64,000 nucleotides of DNA. Origin: Eutreptiella sp. 'Long Island Sound 2002'. Its lineage: Eukaryota > Euglenozoa > Euglenophyceae > Eutreptiales > Eutreptiaceae. The translations under genes and the position numbers were made by a program. Location: NCBI GenBank assembly GCA_964036045.1, contig CAXIWF010000165.1, positions 1 to 64,000 on the forward strand, written 5' to 3'. Shown here piece by piece: positions 12,134-21,572 of this stretch (position 1 is the stretch's first letter; the number at the start of each line of letters is the position of its first letter). Under the pieces are notes generated by a model, which was given only the letters and a program-made list of their open reading frames with translations, was not told the origin of the DNA and made no database searches.

Positions 12134-12153
12134 TTGGGTTGGGTTGGGTTGGA
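12134..12153 (-). repeat. 3' tail of element A, (AACCC)n
   Basis: The plus strand reads TTGGGTTGGGTTGGGTTGG, so the element's sense strand ends in four AACCC-like units instead of poly(A). It touches the C-rich strand of the minisatellite directly. Element B ends in a related AACC-rich tail. Confidence 0.85.
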
Positions 12154-12408
12154 CTCTCCCGACTTGAAAAACGCGACGGACCCGTCAGTTGAAAAATTTG
12201 GGTCCCCCGGGAGCGGCGCAATCATCGGAGTAGTCTGAGCACACTCCGCCACCAGAAAGAGGACGACCGCACGACACATCAGCCTGCTGCACTTGGCGCA
12301 TACCGCCTGCATCGCTCCTTGGCCAGCCTCTGCTGGCCCGGGGCAGCCCCACCGCGCCCTGAGGGCGGCGCCCACACGGCTGGGCCGCCGCTCTCGACGC
12401 TCGCGGGA

Positions 12409-15400
12409 TCACTCCGACGCCGCCGGGCCCGAACCCCCGGGAGGGGCATCGGGGTCTCCCCTGGCGCGGACCACTGTGGAGCTGCCTGGCACCACTGCTG
12501 ACAGGGCCATTAGCGCCTCCGCCAGCCCCTGCGGCACTGTTCCTTCCGGCGCAGACATCCAGAATCGGTCTCCAACACGAACATGCACATGTTCTGGCTG
12601 GGCGTCCAGCCGCGCCAGGCTCCAGCGGTGTACAGCGGCTCCTTCCCAGGCAGGCGCCTGTCCGCCACCAATCACGACCAGCACTGAACAGTGCTGCCCG
12701 TCTGAACCCAGAGGGAACTCTGGTTCCGCCAGGGCTGCCACGCCCAGGCCTGGGGACTCCGCCAGCGCTGTGACAGCGCGGTCGTACAGGTGCAGCAATG
12801 CGGACAGGCACGCGGCGTGTTGCCACGACAGCCCATGCGTCCACCCGCTCACTGGACCATTGGATGTAGTCCAGAACAGATCCCAGGCTGCTGACCGGGC
12901 ATATGTGGCCAGTGCCTCCAGGTAGGCGCTGGCCAGGCTGTCTCTACGAGCTGCCGTAAGCCAGCGTGACGCTTCCGCGCATGTGCCCATGAGCATCCCC
13001 GACCACGTGACGTATACTGTGTGGGGGCGCGCCGGTGGCCACGTCGCTGTCACCTCATGGTCGGCCCGCAGGACCAGGTGCAGGCTGTCACCACTGGGAC
13101 GCCCTAGGCGTACCCACGTGGTGGTCACCCACTCTGGCACTGTTGCACCGGGCGCTGCCGCGAGTACCAGCGCACGAAAGCCAGCTTGTACGGCCAGAGC
13201 CACTTTGCCACATGCTGCCAGTAGGTGCTGGCCCCATCCGGCACACGACTGTTCGCAGAACGGGCAGTTGAAGACGTTGTCTGGGGCTGTCGCCATCGTC
13301 CGGGCTGCCCGAAGCCACGTGGCCACGTTGAGGGCGTCCTTGGATAAACGGGCCTCCTGAACCACTCGCTCCCACGACGTCCCAGCCGCCGGGTCGCGGT
13401 GCAAGAGGGCATCCAGGTGCGGCATCGCTGGTGCTAACTGCTCGTACCGGCGCTCCATGGCCACAGAGTGACGCAGATACGGCACGCCCCCCGTCGTGAG
13501 TACCGCCACGCCTCCGACGTCCGCTGCAAATGGCATGGGGCCCTCTTCCACGTCCGACATCCGCGACGTCGCCAGACTGTGCGCCCTGTGCTGAAGGCCG
13601 GCTAGCTCCGGCGCGGGGCTAGGAGCACCGCTCGCGAAGTCCTGCTGAGCTGGCACGTACACTTCGTCTGCTTGCCAGAGGTGCAGTCCGGCCGCGTACT
13701 GGACCCGCAGGTTATCGACATACGGGCTGTCCGACACGGTGTGATCCTCCCCTTCGGTGGTGACGTGGGTGTTGTCCGCCAGGGCCAGCACTCGCGTGGC
13801 TAGAGGAAGGCGCATCTCGCGGAGTACAGCGAGCCCCAGGTATCTACCGAACCATTCCGCTGCCCATGGGTACGGGTCCTCTACTGCCACTGCAGACCAC
13901 GCCTCTGCAAACACCCCGCGGGCGTCTGCAAGGACTGCCGCATACGCCAGCGATCGCTGGCCGCATGCCCCATCAGAAGCCACCACGACTTGAGGGCCTT
14001 CCGGGGCCCGGTGCAGGCTCACATGCATGGCTGTTGGCGGCACGTGTGCTGCCGGTAGCAGGACCAGCTGCAGCTGCCACGCCTCGAGGAGTGAGTGCAG
14101 CACGTGGGCGTCGGAGTACGCTTGCGGGACCCACGCCTTATGGCCCAGCTCATGTCGCAGAAGGTCAGCGACATAGCTACTGCGGCAGTTGAGGGCGCCC
14201 AATAAAGTGTGCACAAACCGGACCGCGTGACGGTCCTGCAGCCTGGGCGCATGCAGACCCAGCATACGTAGCGGTCGATAGAGCAGGGTTCTGGGGAAGC
14301 TGCGGGGCAGCCCCAGAGCGCGCCTGTGGATGCCATCCGACAGCCGCTGGCATGCCTCCAGATTGAGACCCACTGCTGGGACCACGTCCAGGACGAAATC
14401 TGCCTTGGTCAGCGCGAAGGTGGTCACCACTCGCAGAGCTAAGGCATACACCGGCTCCGTCCGCGGCACTGCCCAGTGCAGGTGGCGCAGTGCCTCCTCG
14501 TATTTGACCAGTACTGCTCTGGGTGGTTCACCCATGACGACGGGAATCTTCACCATGGCGAGGTCGGCTGAGTCCGTTTTGATGACGCCGAGGACGGTCG
14601 ACAGTTGGCCGGCGGCGTAGCCCAGGGCGCCCCCTTTGTCGACCAGGAGGTACCCCTTCAACTTGGACCGGTTGATGGCCCCACCTCCGGCCAGACATGT
14701 TTTCTGGCTGACCCGCAGTACGTGGGCTGCTCCTGCGTCTGTGTATGCGAAGATGCGCCTGTCGTCGCTGGAGGATACTTCTGGGACGTACTCTGCTGCA
14801 CACGCCGGATGCACGGGACACCAGTCGGCTGGGTCAGGCCCCCCTGGACCGCCAGTTTCTGGGCGTAGCGCGTTGGCCACGATGGCCGCGTTCGCTCTGG
14901 AGCGCACGGAGCCCAGTTCTTTGAACCCTCCGACACCCATGCTGTCACCCTGGGCCCCACCGTGGAGCATGCGGTAGGGGCCCACCAGCCCGTACGGCGA
15001 CTGCACGTAGATGCTCAGCCTGCCGTAGAAGGACTGGTACCACGGGTCTACACGGATGCCGTCAGGGCACACCTGCTGCAGCGATTCGCGCTGCACGTTA
15101 CAGAACGCGTTGCTCTCGTCCCAGTCGAATACCCACAGACGGCCGCGCTCCCGTATCCATACTGGAATGGCCCAGCGACAGAAGATGGCCACCAGCTGGC
15201 TACTAAACTCTTTGCGGTAGGCGAAGGCTGAGGGCGGGTCGAGTCCCTGCACTGTGGACACCATCTGGAGGCGGTGGAATATCGCTGTCGACTCCTTCCG
15301 CCGCACCGGCTCCTCCAGCATGACTGGCCGGCTCATGCGCACCAGCCATTGCGGCTCCTTTTTCAGGAGGCACAGGTGCAGAACCGCATTGAGGATGCGG

Positions 15401-17903
15401 GCTGGAGCCCCGCTGTGTGTGGCGTGCAATAGCTCCACCAGGACTCCGATGGCGGTGCCTGACAGCCGGCTTTGCAGCGACTGCACCAGCTCCCCAAACG
15501 CCGCCGCCTCTGACCCTGATCGTCGGATTTCGAAGTGCATCTCCTGAAAGCTGGGCGGGGAACCTGAGGTGGCTGGTGCTCTGGGATCCACTGCACGCTC
15601 ACCACGCTGCGCGTGGGCCAATCGGGTTGCCGCGGTGATGTCCGGCCGATCTGACATGCGTGGGCGGTACTGATCTGCAAGCCGCCGGAGCCACCCTGCA
15701 TCTGAGCCAATGTGGCGGCCACAGTGCAGTTCCATCGCTTGACGCAACAACTCCTCCTTGAAGGCATCCGGCTCGGTCGGGAAGTACTCACCATCAGGGC
15801 TGACGGACGACAATTGCTGAAATCGAGCTTTGCGGATCTTCAGGGCCGCGGCGGTGACTGAAGTAACCCCTGTCCCCTGCAGCTTGCCCTCTGTCAGCTG
15901 GACCGCTCTGAGGAACGCCGCGTCCTGCCGGTCTGCCCACCACGCTGTCAGGCGATCCCGGGCGGCCAGCTGGGTGCCCTCAAACAGCTTGGCGGCTGCT
16001 TCTGCGGCCAATCGAAACCCACTGGAGGACGACGGGATAATGCCGCTGATGCACTCCCAGTACCATGTGAACGCGCCATCGGGCGACAGGCGGGCACACC
16101 AGGCCCACCAGAATGCCAGGCTGGCCATGGCGGCCGCTGTGGCCATGTGCGATGGTTCTGCTCTCCGAAAGCGGAACAGACGGCCCGCCGGATTGGCCTG
16201 CGACAGGTACTCGGAGCGCACGCTGAGGTCGCAGGCCACTGCTAGATGGGTGCTCAAGCCAGGCAGCAGGAACTTTTCGCAGGCATGAACCGGTGACTGA
16301 GCACTCACGAGGACCCAGTCCAGCTCCCTCCGGGACACCCCTGCTCTGTTGGCGACGATGTTGGTGGCCTCCCCGGGGCGATAGAGGTGGGTAAAGCCCC
16401 CCCAGTATCTGTTGTCAGTGCACGCCTTGCGCAGCCAGGCTCCTGAATCGTCCGCCAGGTCAGCGTTCATGTCGCCCGCGACTAACTTTACCCCGCCGGG
16501 ATGCCTGGCCTGGAACGCAGCGCTCCGGAGAATACTGAGCCGCCTGTTTGCGGCCTTCATCCCTGGCGGAAAGTGCACATTCGTGACCACGACGGGGACC
16601 TTCTCTGAGACGGGGATGGCCACACTGAGGGCATGCTCATCCTTGTCGGACTGTAGCGGAGCCCGTGTCTGTAGCCGGTGATGGATGAGAATTGCCAGGC
16701 CTCCACCCGGCACCACGGGGCCCAGGATGACTCGATAGGGGACCCCTTTGAGACTGTCGTCGACAAATAGGGGGCCCGCCTCCTGCAGACACACCACGTC
16801 CGGCTCGAAGTCCACCAAAAGTCCAGCAACATCCGCATCTTGGAGGCCAGACCTCCTGCATTGATGGTGAAGACCAGAAGCCGCGCGATGCCGGTGGGCA
16901 GGGCGTCGAACTTGGGGATGTAGCTGCCATCGTGCCGAGCACGCAATTGCCGATATAGATTGTCGTCTCCCGGTGGCTGGAGGTCGCAGACGCCTGGGGA
17001 GCACAGGTGGCAGGCCGCTGTGGACAAAGAGAAGGCAGACGCACCGCTGAGGCCGGATACGCGGATGTTGCTGCACCTCGCCATACGCCGGGTAACGGTG
17101 GACCCCGTGGGCAGGGCGCCGCATACTGGCATCACCGGCGGACGAGCTGGGTCACACGGTTGGGTCAGGACTAGGCGCTGCAACCGGGGCCGGTCGCAGC
17201 GGGGGCAGAGGTCGAAGCTGAGCCAGGGGTCCGCGCACCATTCTTCCTTGAGTCGTGGGAGCGGTACCGCTGCAGCTTCAGGTATGCTGGATTGCCGGGA
17301 GCTAAGGAGAACGCCCACGCGACCCGCTGGGACGACTGCTGGGTCCCTGTACGACGTGAGCAGGACCAGCAGATCACAACCGGTCCATATTGGCGGGGAG
17401 ACCAGCACGTCATCCTTCAGCCGGTGCTTGTGATCCAGAAGGGCAGACACCCAGAGCTCCACAATGATGAAGGCTTGCGCTAGGGGCAGTTCGGGCACGG
17501 GGTTAAGTAGGCTGGCCTGATCGGGCAGAGCCGCGCACAGCGCCTTCTTGAGGGTGGTCAGTATTACAGGCACCTGGCCTGTGACGGGGATTCGAAAGCT
17601 GTGGGTCCGGGGGCACTCGACGGAGAGGCACGGGCCAATGGTGCGGCACAGGAGGCAAGCGGTCACCGCCTCCTCGTCCCCCGGGGGCTCTGCCTGACCC
17701 AGGACGTCCTCAATGGCCGAGGTGATGGGGTCTCCGTCTGCTGCCGGATCGCGCAGCCGCCCGCGAATGTGCTGCAGGTTCCAGTGCAGGTTTCCTACAG
17801 CGGCCTGCAGGGCAGAGCCACGCCTGCTGCCCCCCAGCACCGAGTGCAGCATCGCCGCCGGCACTTCGGGAACCAGGGCAGGCACGGGGAGGTGCTGGGG
17901 CAG
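12409..17903 (-). CDS. Element A ORF2: endonuclease, reverse transcriptase and RNase H polyprotein, one frameshift
   Basis: This is the replication polyprotein of a LINE: it nicks the target and copies the RNA there. The frame opens right after the ORF1 stop; no ATG lies at its start (GTG at 17885, first ATG about 17852). The N-terminal part has Cys clusters (CLLC..., then CPRC) and begins the endonuclease with FTINAGG. Near 16820, in a TTTT run, the frame shifts by one base. The second frame continues with CLQEAGP (catalytic Glu), NVHFPPG, VAGDMN (Asp/Asn), ELDW and STH. The RT has motif A FDWDESNAF, motif B GGAQGD and motif C SSDDRR. RNase H has SDGA, AAEW and LADN, but the fourth acidic residue appears to be His (RAHSLA). 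A CX2CX9HX4C finger follows. The stop is TGA at 12411-12409. The shift may be a real lesion or an assembly error. Confidence 0.85.
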
Positions 17904-17907
17904 TCAT
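17832..17907 (-). promoter_or_regulatory. Candidate stop-codon readthrough signal between ORF1 and ORF2 of element A
   Basis: ORF1 ends CAA-UGA-CUG (stop at 17906-17904), and ORF2 continues in the same frame with no stop. Three bases after the UGA starts CCCCAGCACC (17900-17891). It can pair perfectly with GGTGCTGGGG (17841-17832), giving a 10-bp stem around a 49-base loop. Known leaky stops often use UGA-CUR with a downstream stem. The ATG that overlaps the stop (AATGA at 17907) is in another frame, which argues against simple stop-start reinitiation. The function is inferred. Confidence 0.6.
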
Positions 17908-20162
17908 TGGCTCTTGCCCTTCTTCCCCGGCACGCTTTCGACCCGCACGGCACGCGCTGTGGCCTTATCGGGGCCTGCCCCCCAAGCTAGCCCCGACGAC
18001 TCTCGCCGCGGGCCTGGCGCCGCGGTCTCACGCCTGCTGCGGACTGACTGTCCGCTCCGCGAGGCCTTTCTGCCACGACTCCCCGGACTGATGGCCGCCG
18101 TGGTGAGGGGCGGCGTTCCGTCCCTATGCTGCCGTCTTCCGGCGGGAGGTGGCCCGGGGGGCGGCGGCGGGAAGCCGCCACGAGGTGAGCGCTCCCGGCT
18201 TGGCGGGGACCGGTATGCCCGGTCCTGGTACGTGGCATACGGTTGGCGGTGGTAGGTGGTATGCTCGGGGCTGTCGTATGAGCGCCTTCGACCGAGTTGG
18301 CGGTGGTAGCCCGACCTGAGGTCCCTGCTGAGCGACGGGGGCTCGTCGTCGTCGTCTTCGTCGGAGCCGCCGCGCCAGCGACCCCTATGACGGCTGCCTC
18401 CGTACGGCGCGAGTGGTGAGTCGTCGTGTGCCTCACGGCGAATGAGCACGTACGCCCCGGAGGCCGTCTCTGCCGGGTGAGAGTCTGAGCCGCGGGCTGC
18501 GCGCCGCCACGCCTCGTGCGGTACAACCACACTACACGACCCCTCGTGCGGGGCCCAGTCCGGGACCGTCGTGGGGTGCGCCAGAGCTGCGGACACCGCC
18601 GCTGCCACTTCCGCCGGGGGCAGCCCCAGCAAGCCTTCCAGCCGCAGGCTGACATATCGCTCCTCCGGGCTTGGGCTGGTCCGCTTTCGGTTTGATCGAG
18701 ATGATGGCCGGTCTCGTTCCCGACTGCCCCTGGCCGTACGCTCTGGCGATGGGCTGCTGTCGCGATGACCTCGTGGTGCGCCTGGTACCCGATCGTAGTA
18801 CCGCGCTGCCCAGTGTGGTACGAGATGGGCCCCAGCGTTCGTGCGCAGGTGGTCATTGGTGTCACGGATGGTGGAGACGTCGGGCACATGAACTACGAAC
18901 TGAACGTACGCATGCCAGAAGGTGTCCAAGGTATCAGCCTGCATCAGGGCGTCGACAAACGGTCCCGGCAGGCCTTGTCTCGCTCCAGCCACTGCCACAT
19001 GCGCACCCAGGGTCTTCCACTCCCAGTCGGCTGACTGCGCCGCCAAGATCTCCTCTGCCTCTTCCAGGAGCTCCTGCTTGGTGGTGGGCGTTGCCTGCAG
19101 CAGGCGCTTGTCCTCCAGATATGCGCGCCACTCTGCTATTGCCGTGGCCGCCGCCCCCGAGTCAGCGCCAAAGTGCCCGGCCTGCGACGTGAGGATGGTC
19201 CCCAGCTGCTTGCCGGTTGAGGCCTGGGCCAGCGTGCGGAGTGCTGCCGCCATGGAGGGGAGGGGGGCCATCCGCAGCTGCAGATTCGTCGCCGCTGCCC
19301 GGATGTGCTCAGGAGGTATGCCCTGACACGTGTCCCAGGCGGACTGCAGCTCCGACGCGAGTCTCTGGTTGTCGTCGAAGTGGGGCAGTGCCGTTGGGAG
19401 CCTCGTTGGCTGAGCGACCGATCCCGGCCCTGCCATCCGCTTCGCGCGGTCGGGGGCTGAGGGCGGCGGGTCATCGGCTCTGCGTTCCGGCACTCGAGGG
19501 TGTGGCAGCATCGATGGCATGGCAGATTTTATGGCCTGCGACAGCTTGGTGTCGGACACGGGGTTGTCCAGAGGCAGGCCACTAGCGTCCGCGGGGGAGC
19601 TGAGCCACGACACCTTGAGCCCCTTGCGCCTCGCCCAGGCGGCGTCCACTGCCTGCCAGAACCAAAGCCAACTCATCATCACTCGGCCGGCCGCCACAGG
19701 ATTCTGGGCTTGATTCAGCAGGCGCCTGAAGCTGGCTGGCTCCTTGTCGAAGGCTAGACGGAGCTCCTCCTGGCCTTTGGGCCAGCGGTGTTGCGTGACC
19801 ACGTCCGCCATCAGCGCAATTTCGTCTTTGCGCGTGCACTTGTCGAGGAAGTCCGACACTTCAGCCAGCACTTCCGCGAAAGTATCCCACGAGACAGATG
19901 GACATTTGGAGGCCAGAATGCTGCGGTCGACCTCGCCCAGGGTACCTGTCACCCGTGCCAGGTACAGCGCCATGGACGACTCCGCGTCTGGGGGCATGGG
20001 CCAGCGAGATACTTCTGTGCCCGACGGCCCGTGCTCAGCCACAAGCAGCACGCCATCTGATTCTCGGTCGCCCATAGCCCTCGTGACATTCCACAGATCT
20101 GCGGACTTCAGCTGCGCCTGTTGCTGCGCCAGGCTGAGCTCGGCAAACGACTTGGGGGGCAT
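17904..20162 (-). CDS. Element A ORF1: Gag-like nucleic-acid-binding protein, 752 aa
   Basis: The start is taken at the ATG at 20162 (MPPKSFAELSLAQQ); the open frame extends five codons further up from a GTG. Residues below count from that GTG. About 1-450 is mostly helical, with a Trp-rich segment (MSWLWFWQAV, about 168-177) and a second helical block at 340-445. About 470-507 is rich in Ser/Arg (SPSPER, RSNRKR). About 508-560 (RYVSLRLEGLL ... SCSVVVPHEAW) could be a small RRM-like alpha/beta fold. About 590-757 is basic, with SR, Pro and Gly, including SDEDDDDEPP. This is the architecture expected of a LINE ORF1 RNA-binding protein. Similar ORF1 features occur in element B. The TGA stop at 17904 sits in a leaky context. 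Confidence 0.8.
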   Translation of the reverse strand: MPPKSFAELSLAQQQAQLKSADLWNVTRAMGDRESDGVLLVAEHGPSGTEVSRWPMPPDAESSMALYLARVTGTLGEVDRSILASKCPSVSWDTFAEVLAEVSDFLDKCTRKDEIALMADVVTQHRWPKGQEELRLAFDKEPASFRRLLNQAQNPVAAGRVMMSWLWFWQAVDAAWARRKGLKVSWLSSPADASGLPLDNPVSDTKLSQAIKSAMPSMLPHPRVPERRADDPPPSAPDRAKRMAGPGSVAQPTRLPTALPHFDDNQRLASELQSAWDTCQGIPPEHIRAAATNLQLRMAPLPSMAAALRTLAQASTGKQLGTILTSQAGHFGADSGAAATAIAEWRAYLEDKRLLQATPTTKQELLEEAEEILAAQSADWEWKTLGAHVAVAGARQGLPGPFVDALMQADTLDTFWHAYVQFVVHVPDVSTIRDTNDHLRTNAGAHLVPHWAARYYDRVPGAPRGHRDSSPSPERTARGSRERDRPSSRSNRKRTSPSPEERYVSLRLEGLLGLPPAEVAAAVSAALAHPTTVPDWAPHEGSCSVVVPHEAWRRAARGSDSHPAETASGAYVLIRREAHDDSPLAPYGGSRHRGRWRGGSDEDDDDEPPSLSRDLRSGYHRQLGRRRSYDSPEHTTYHRQPYATYQDRAYRSPPSRERSPRGGFPPPPPGPPPAGRRQHRDGTPPLTTAAISPGSRGRKASRSGQSVRSRRETAAPGPRRESSGLAWGAGPDKATARAVRVESVPGKKGKSQ

Positions 20163-20347
20163 AGTAGAGCTGCACACAGGTGAGATGGGGAAGGCAAAGC
20201 TCTACCAGCGCACGGGCCATGTGGCCAGCATCATCATGAATGTGTCCAGCTGACCCGGGGTCAGCTCAGCACAGCACTTTGTACGCGTCGACAAGACCAT
20301 CACGACCAGCAGGTAATGCGGCGGTCCGGTGTCTGCACGCAGCATCT

Positions 20348-20790
20348 CTGGGCACAAACGGCCAGTCTGGCCGCCAACAGCACACACAGCCTCCTGCTCG
20401 ATCACGACCGACCGCACAGGGCGATCAGGCACCGCATCCGCAGGCTCCAGCACCGCTCCACGCACCCGGCACATGTTCTGGCTGATGACCTCGGGGAGCA
20501 GACACATTGGCTGACGCACAAGCGCTCCAACAGCACATCGTCGCCTCCTCGGGATCCTCGGTCAGCACGCAGGCACTATACTGCGGGCAACTAGGCACTA
20601 CCCCGTTGGGCTCCAGCACAGTTCCATGCACCAGGCACTCGTTCCGGCGGTTGCCCACGAGGAGTGAACACGCTGGCTGGCGCACAGGACATACGCTGCA
20701 GCAGCCGCCCCATCAGCACGTCTACACCTCCTCGGGGTTGACGGCCAGCACTCACGCACTGCACTGCGGGCGCACTGGGGGCGCTGGTGG
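20348..20790 (-). repeat. Tandem repeats of about 165 bp in the 5' region of element A
   Basis: Diverged units start near 20348, 20511 and 20677, each around CTG(A/G)CGCACA or CTGGGCACAA. They share GGCTCCAGCAC, CACCAGGCA/CACCCGGCA, CCTCCTCGGG and GGCCAGCA-like blocks. The third unit is partial. They lie upstream of ORF1, where some LINEs carry promoter monomers, so a promoter role is possible but unproven. The related short minus-strand peptides starting MRQP are probably by-products of the repetition. Confidence 0.65.
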
Positions 20791-20995
20791 CCAGGTCGAC
20801 AACGCACGATCGAGTGCGGGTACGCGTCGGGGCATTGCTGTGCGGCGGGGGAGCAACCCTGTGGGATGGGTGCACGGTGGAGCCGGGGCGACTGGGCGCA
20901 CGACAGGGGAGAGTGCCTGTCCCTCACAGCACTGCACCGATCACCCTCGGGGGGTGCCCTCGGGGGGTGGCAGGGATGGGCCCTGGGCTGACTCA

Positions 20996-21058
20996 GGCCA
21001 GGGGAGGGGGGGTGAGGGCCAGGGGGGGGGGGGTGAGGGCCAGGGGGGGGGGGGGGGG
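20996..21058. repeat. Minisatellite GGTGAGGGCCAGGGG, right part
   Basis: About three units of the same minisatellite as at 11988-12133, resuming directly at the 5' end of element A. The first 15 bases equal 12119-12133. It ends in a long G run, then the donor side of the exon at 21074-21139. Confidence 0.9.
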
Positions 21059-21073
21059 CAAAAGTGCGTGTAC

Positions 21074-21139
21074 CACAAACGGCCCCATCAGATGTTCCCA
21101 ACGGTAAACTTCGTTGTTTCCCATGATGGTCCCTTTGGT
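21074..21139 (-). CDS. Predicted internal exon, 22 codons
   Basis: Minus strand: a poly-C acceptor tract ending CCACCCCCAG at 21140, 66 open bases in phase 0, and donor GTACAC at 21073. The peptide begins TKGTIMGNNEVYR and ends WEHLMGPFV, which looks like globular protein. No stop-free frame this short was needed for this call; it rests on both splice signals and phase. The downstream intron would contain the minisatellite and element A. Confidence 0.5.
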
Positions 21140-21352
21140 CTGGGGGTGGGGGGGGGGGGAGGGTAACCCCCCCCCCCCTCCTCCTCCTGCGGTGCACGGC
21201 CATCCCCATACTGCCCTGCCCCACGACCTTCCCCCCTCCCGACCCCCTCAAATCAGACGGGGGGGGGGCGTGCCCCAGAGGCCACAGGTACCCCCCCACA
21301 CAGGCCCGTGGGGTGTGCCCCACGGTCCTGGATGGACACCAAAGCCCCCCTG

Positions 21353-21572
21353 TGTGACAGTCCGTCGGGTCGCTGTTCCTTTACGGGGCCCTGGACGGTC
21401 ACCCGTTCTTCCCTTCGCATGTTGCGTCGGGTCGCTGCGTTCTGTCGGCCGCTGCGGCCGCTGCTCCCGCTGGTGTCGTTTCCGCGTTCGCGCAGCCCAG
21501 TCGTTGGTGTGTTGGGGCTGTGCTGGATGTGGCGGGATGTGCCGTTTGCGTGTCAGCGGCGCCCGGTAGTTG
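21353..21572 (-). repeat. Dispersed repeat family 1, copy 1 (short)
   Basis: Starts GTGTGACAGTCCGTCGGGTC on the plus strand. It is about 90% alike to copies at 24085 and 36203 over about 220 bases (my estimate by eye), ending near TAGTTGGCGTA. The common low-coordinate end and the different high-coordinate ends suggest a retroposed element in minus orientation, with this copy 5'-truncated. No protein is recognised. Confidence 0.85.

Larger units (their letters stand above)
12134..20995 (-). mobile_element. Non-LTR retrotransposon A (APE-RT-RNase H type), about 8.86 kb
   Basis: Read on the minus strand: 5' region with tandem repeats (20995-20163), ORF1 (20162-17904), ORF2 (17903-12409), and a 275-base 3' UTR ending in an (AACCC)n tail at 12134. 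There are no LTRs and no integrase. Apurinic-type endonuclease, reverse transcriptase and RNase H define it as a LINE of the APE class; I cannot assign a clade. The ends are set by the flanking minisatellite, which is the same on both sides, and by an identical 15-base repeat (12119-12133 and 20996-21010). That repeat could be a target-site duplication or simply two minisatellite units. It is full-length apart from one frameshift in ORF2. It has the same orientation as the host gene and would lie in one of its introns. Confidence 0.88.

Noticed and set aside
12134-12153. Interstitial telomere
   Set aside because: Only about four AACCC units lie exactly at the 3' end of a LINE. It is better explained as the element's tail.
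12185-12844. Minus-strand frame of 219 codons overlapping the end of element A ORF2
   Set aside because: It is an out-of-frame shadow of the RT polyprotein end and the 3' UTR.
16812-16830. Programmed -1 frameshift in ORF2 of element A
   Set aside because: The site lacks a canonical slippery heptamer and lies inside the endonuclease domain, where a frameshift has no evident purpose. A simple indel is likelier.
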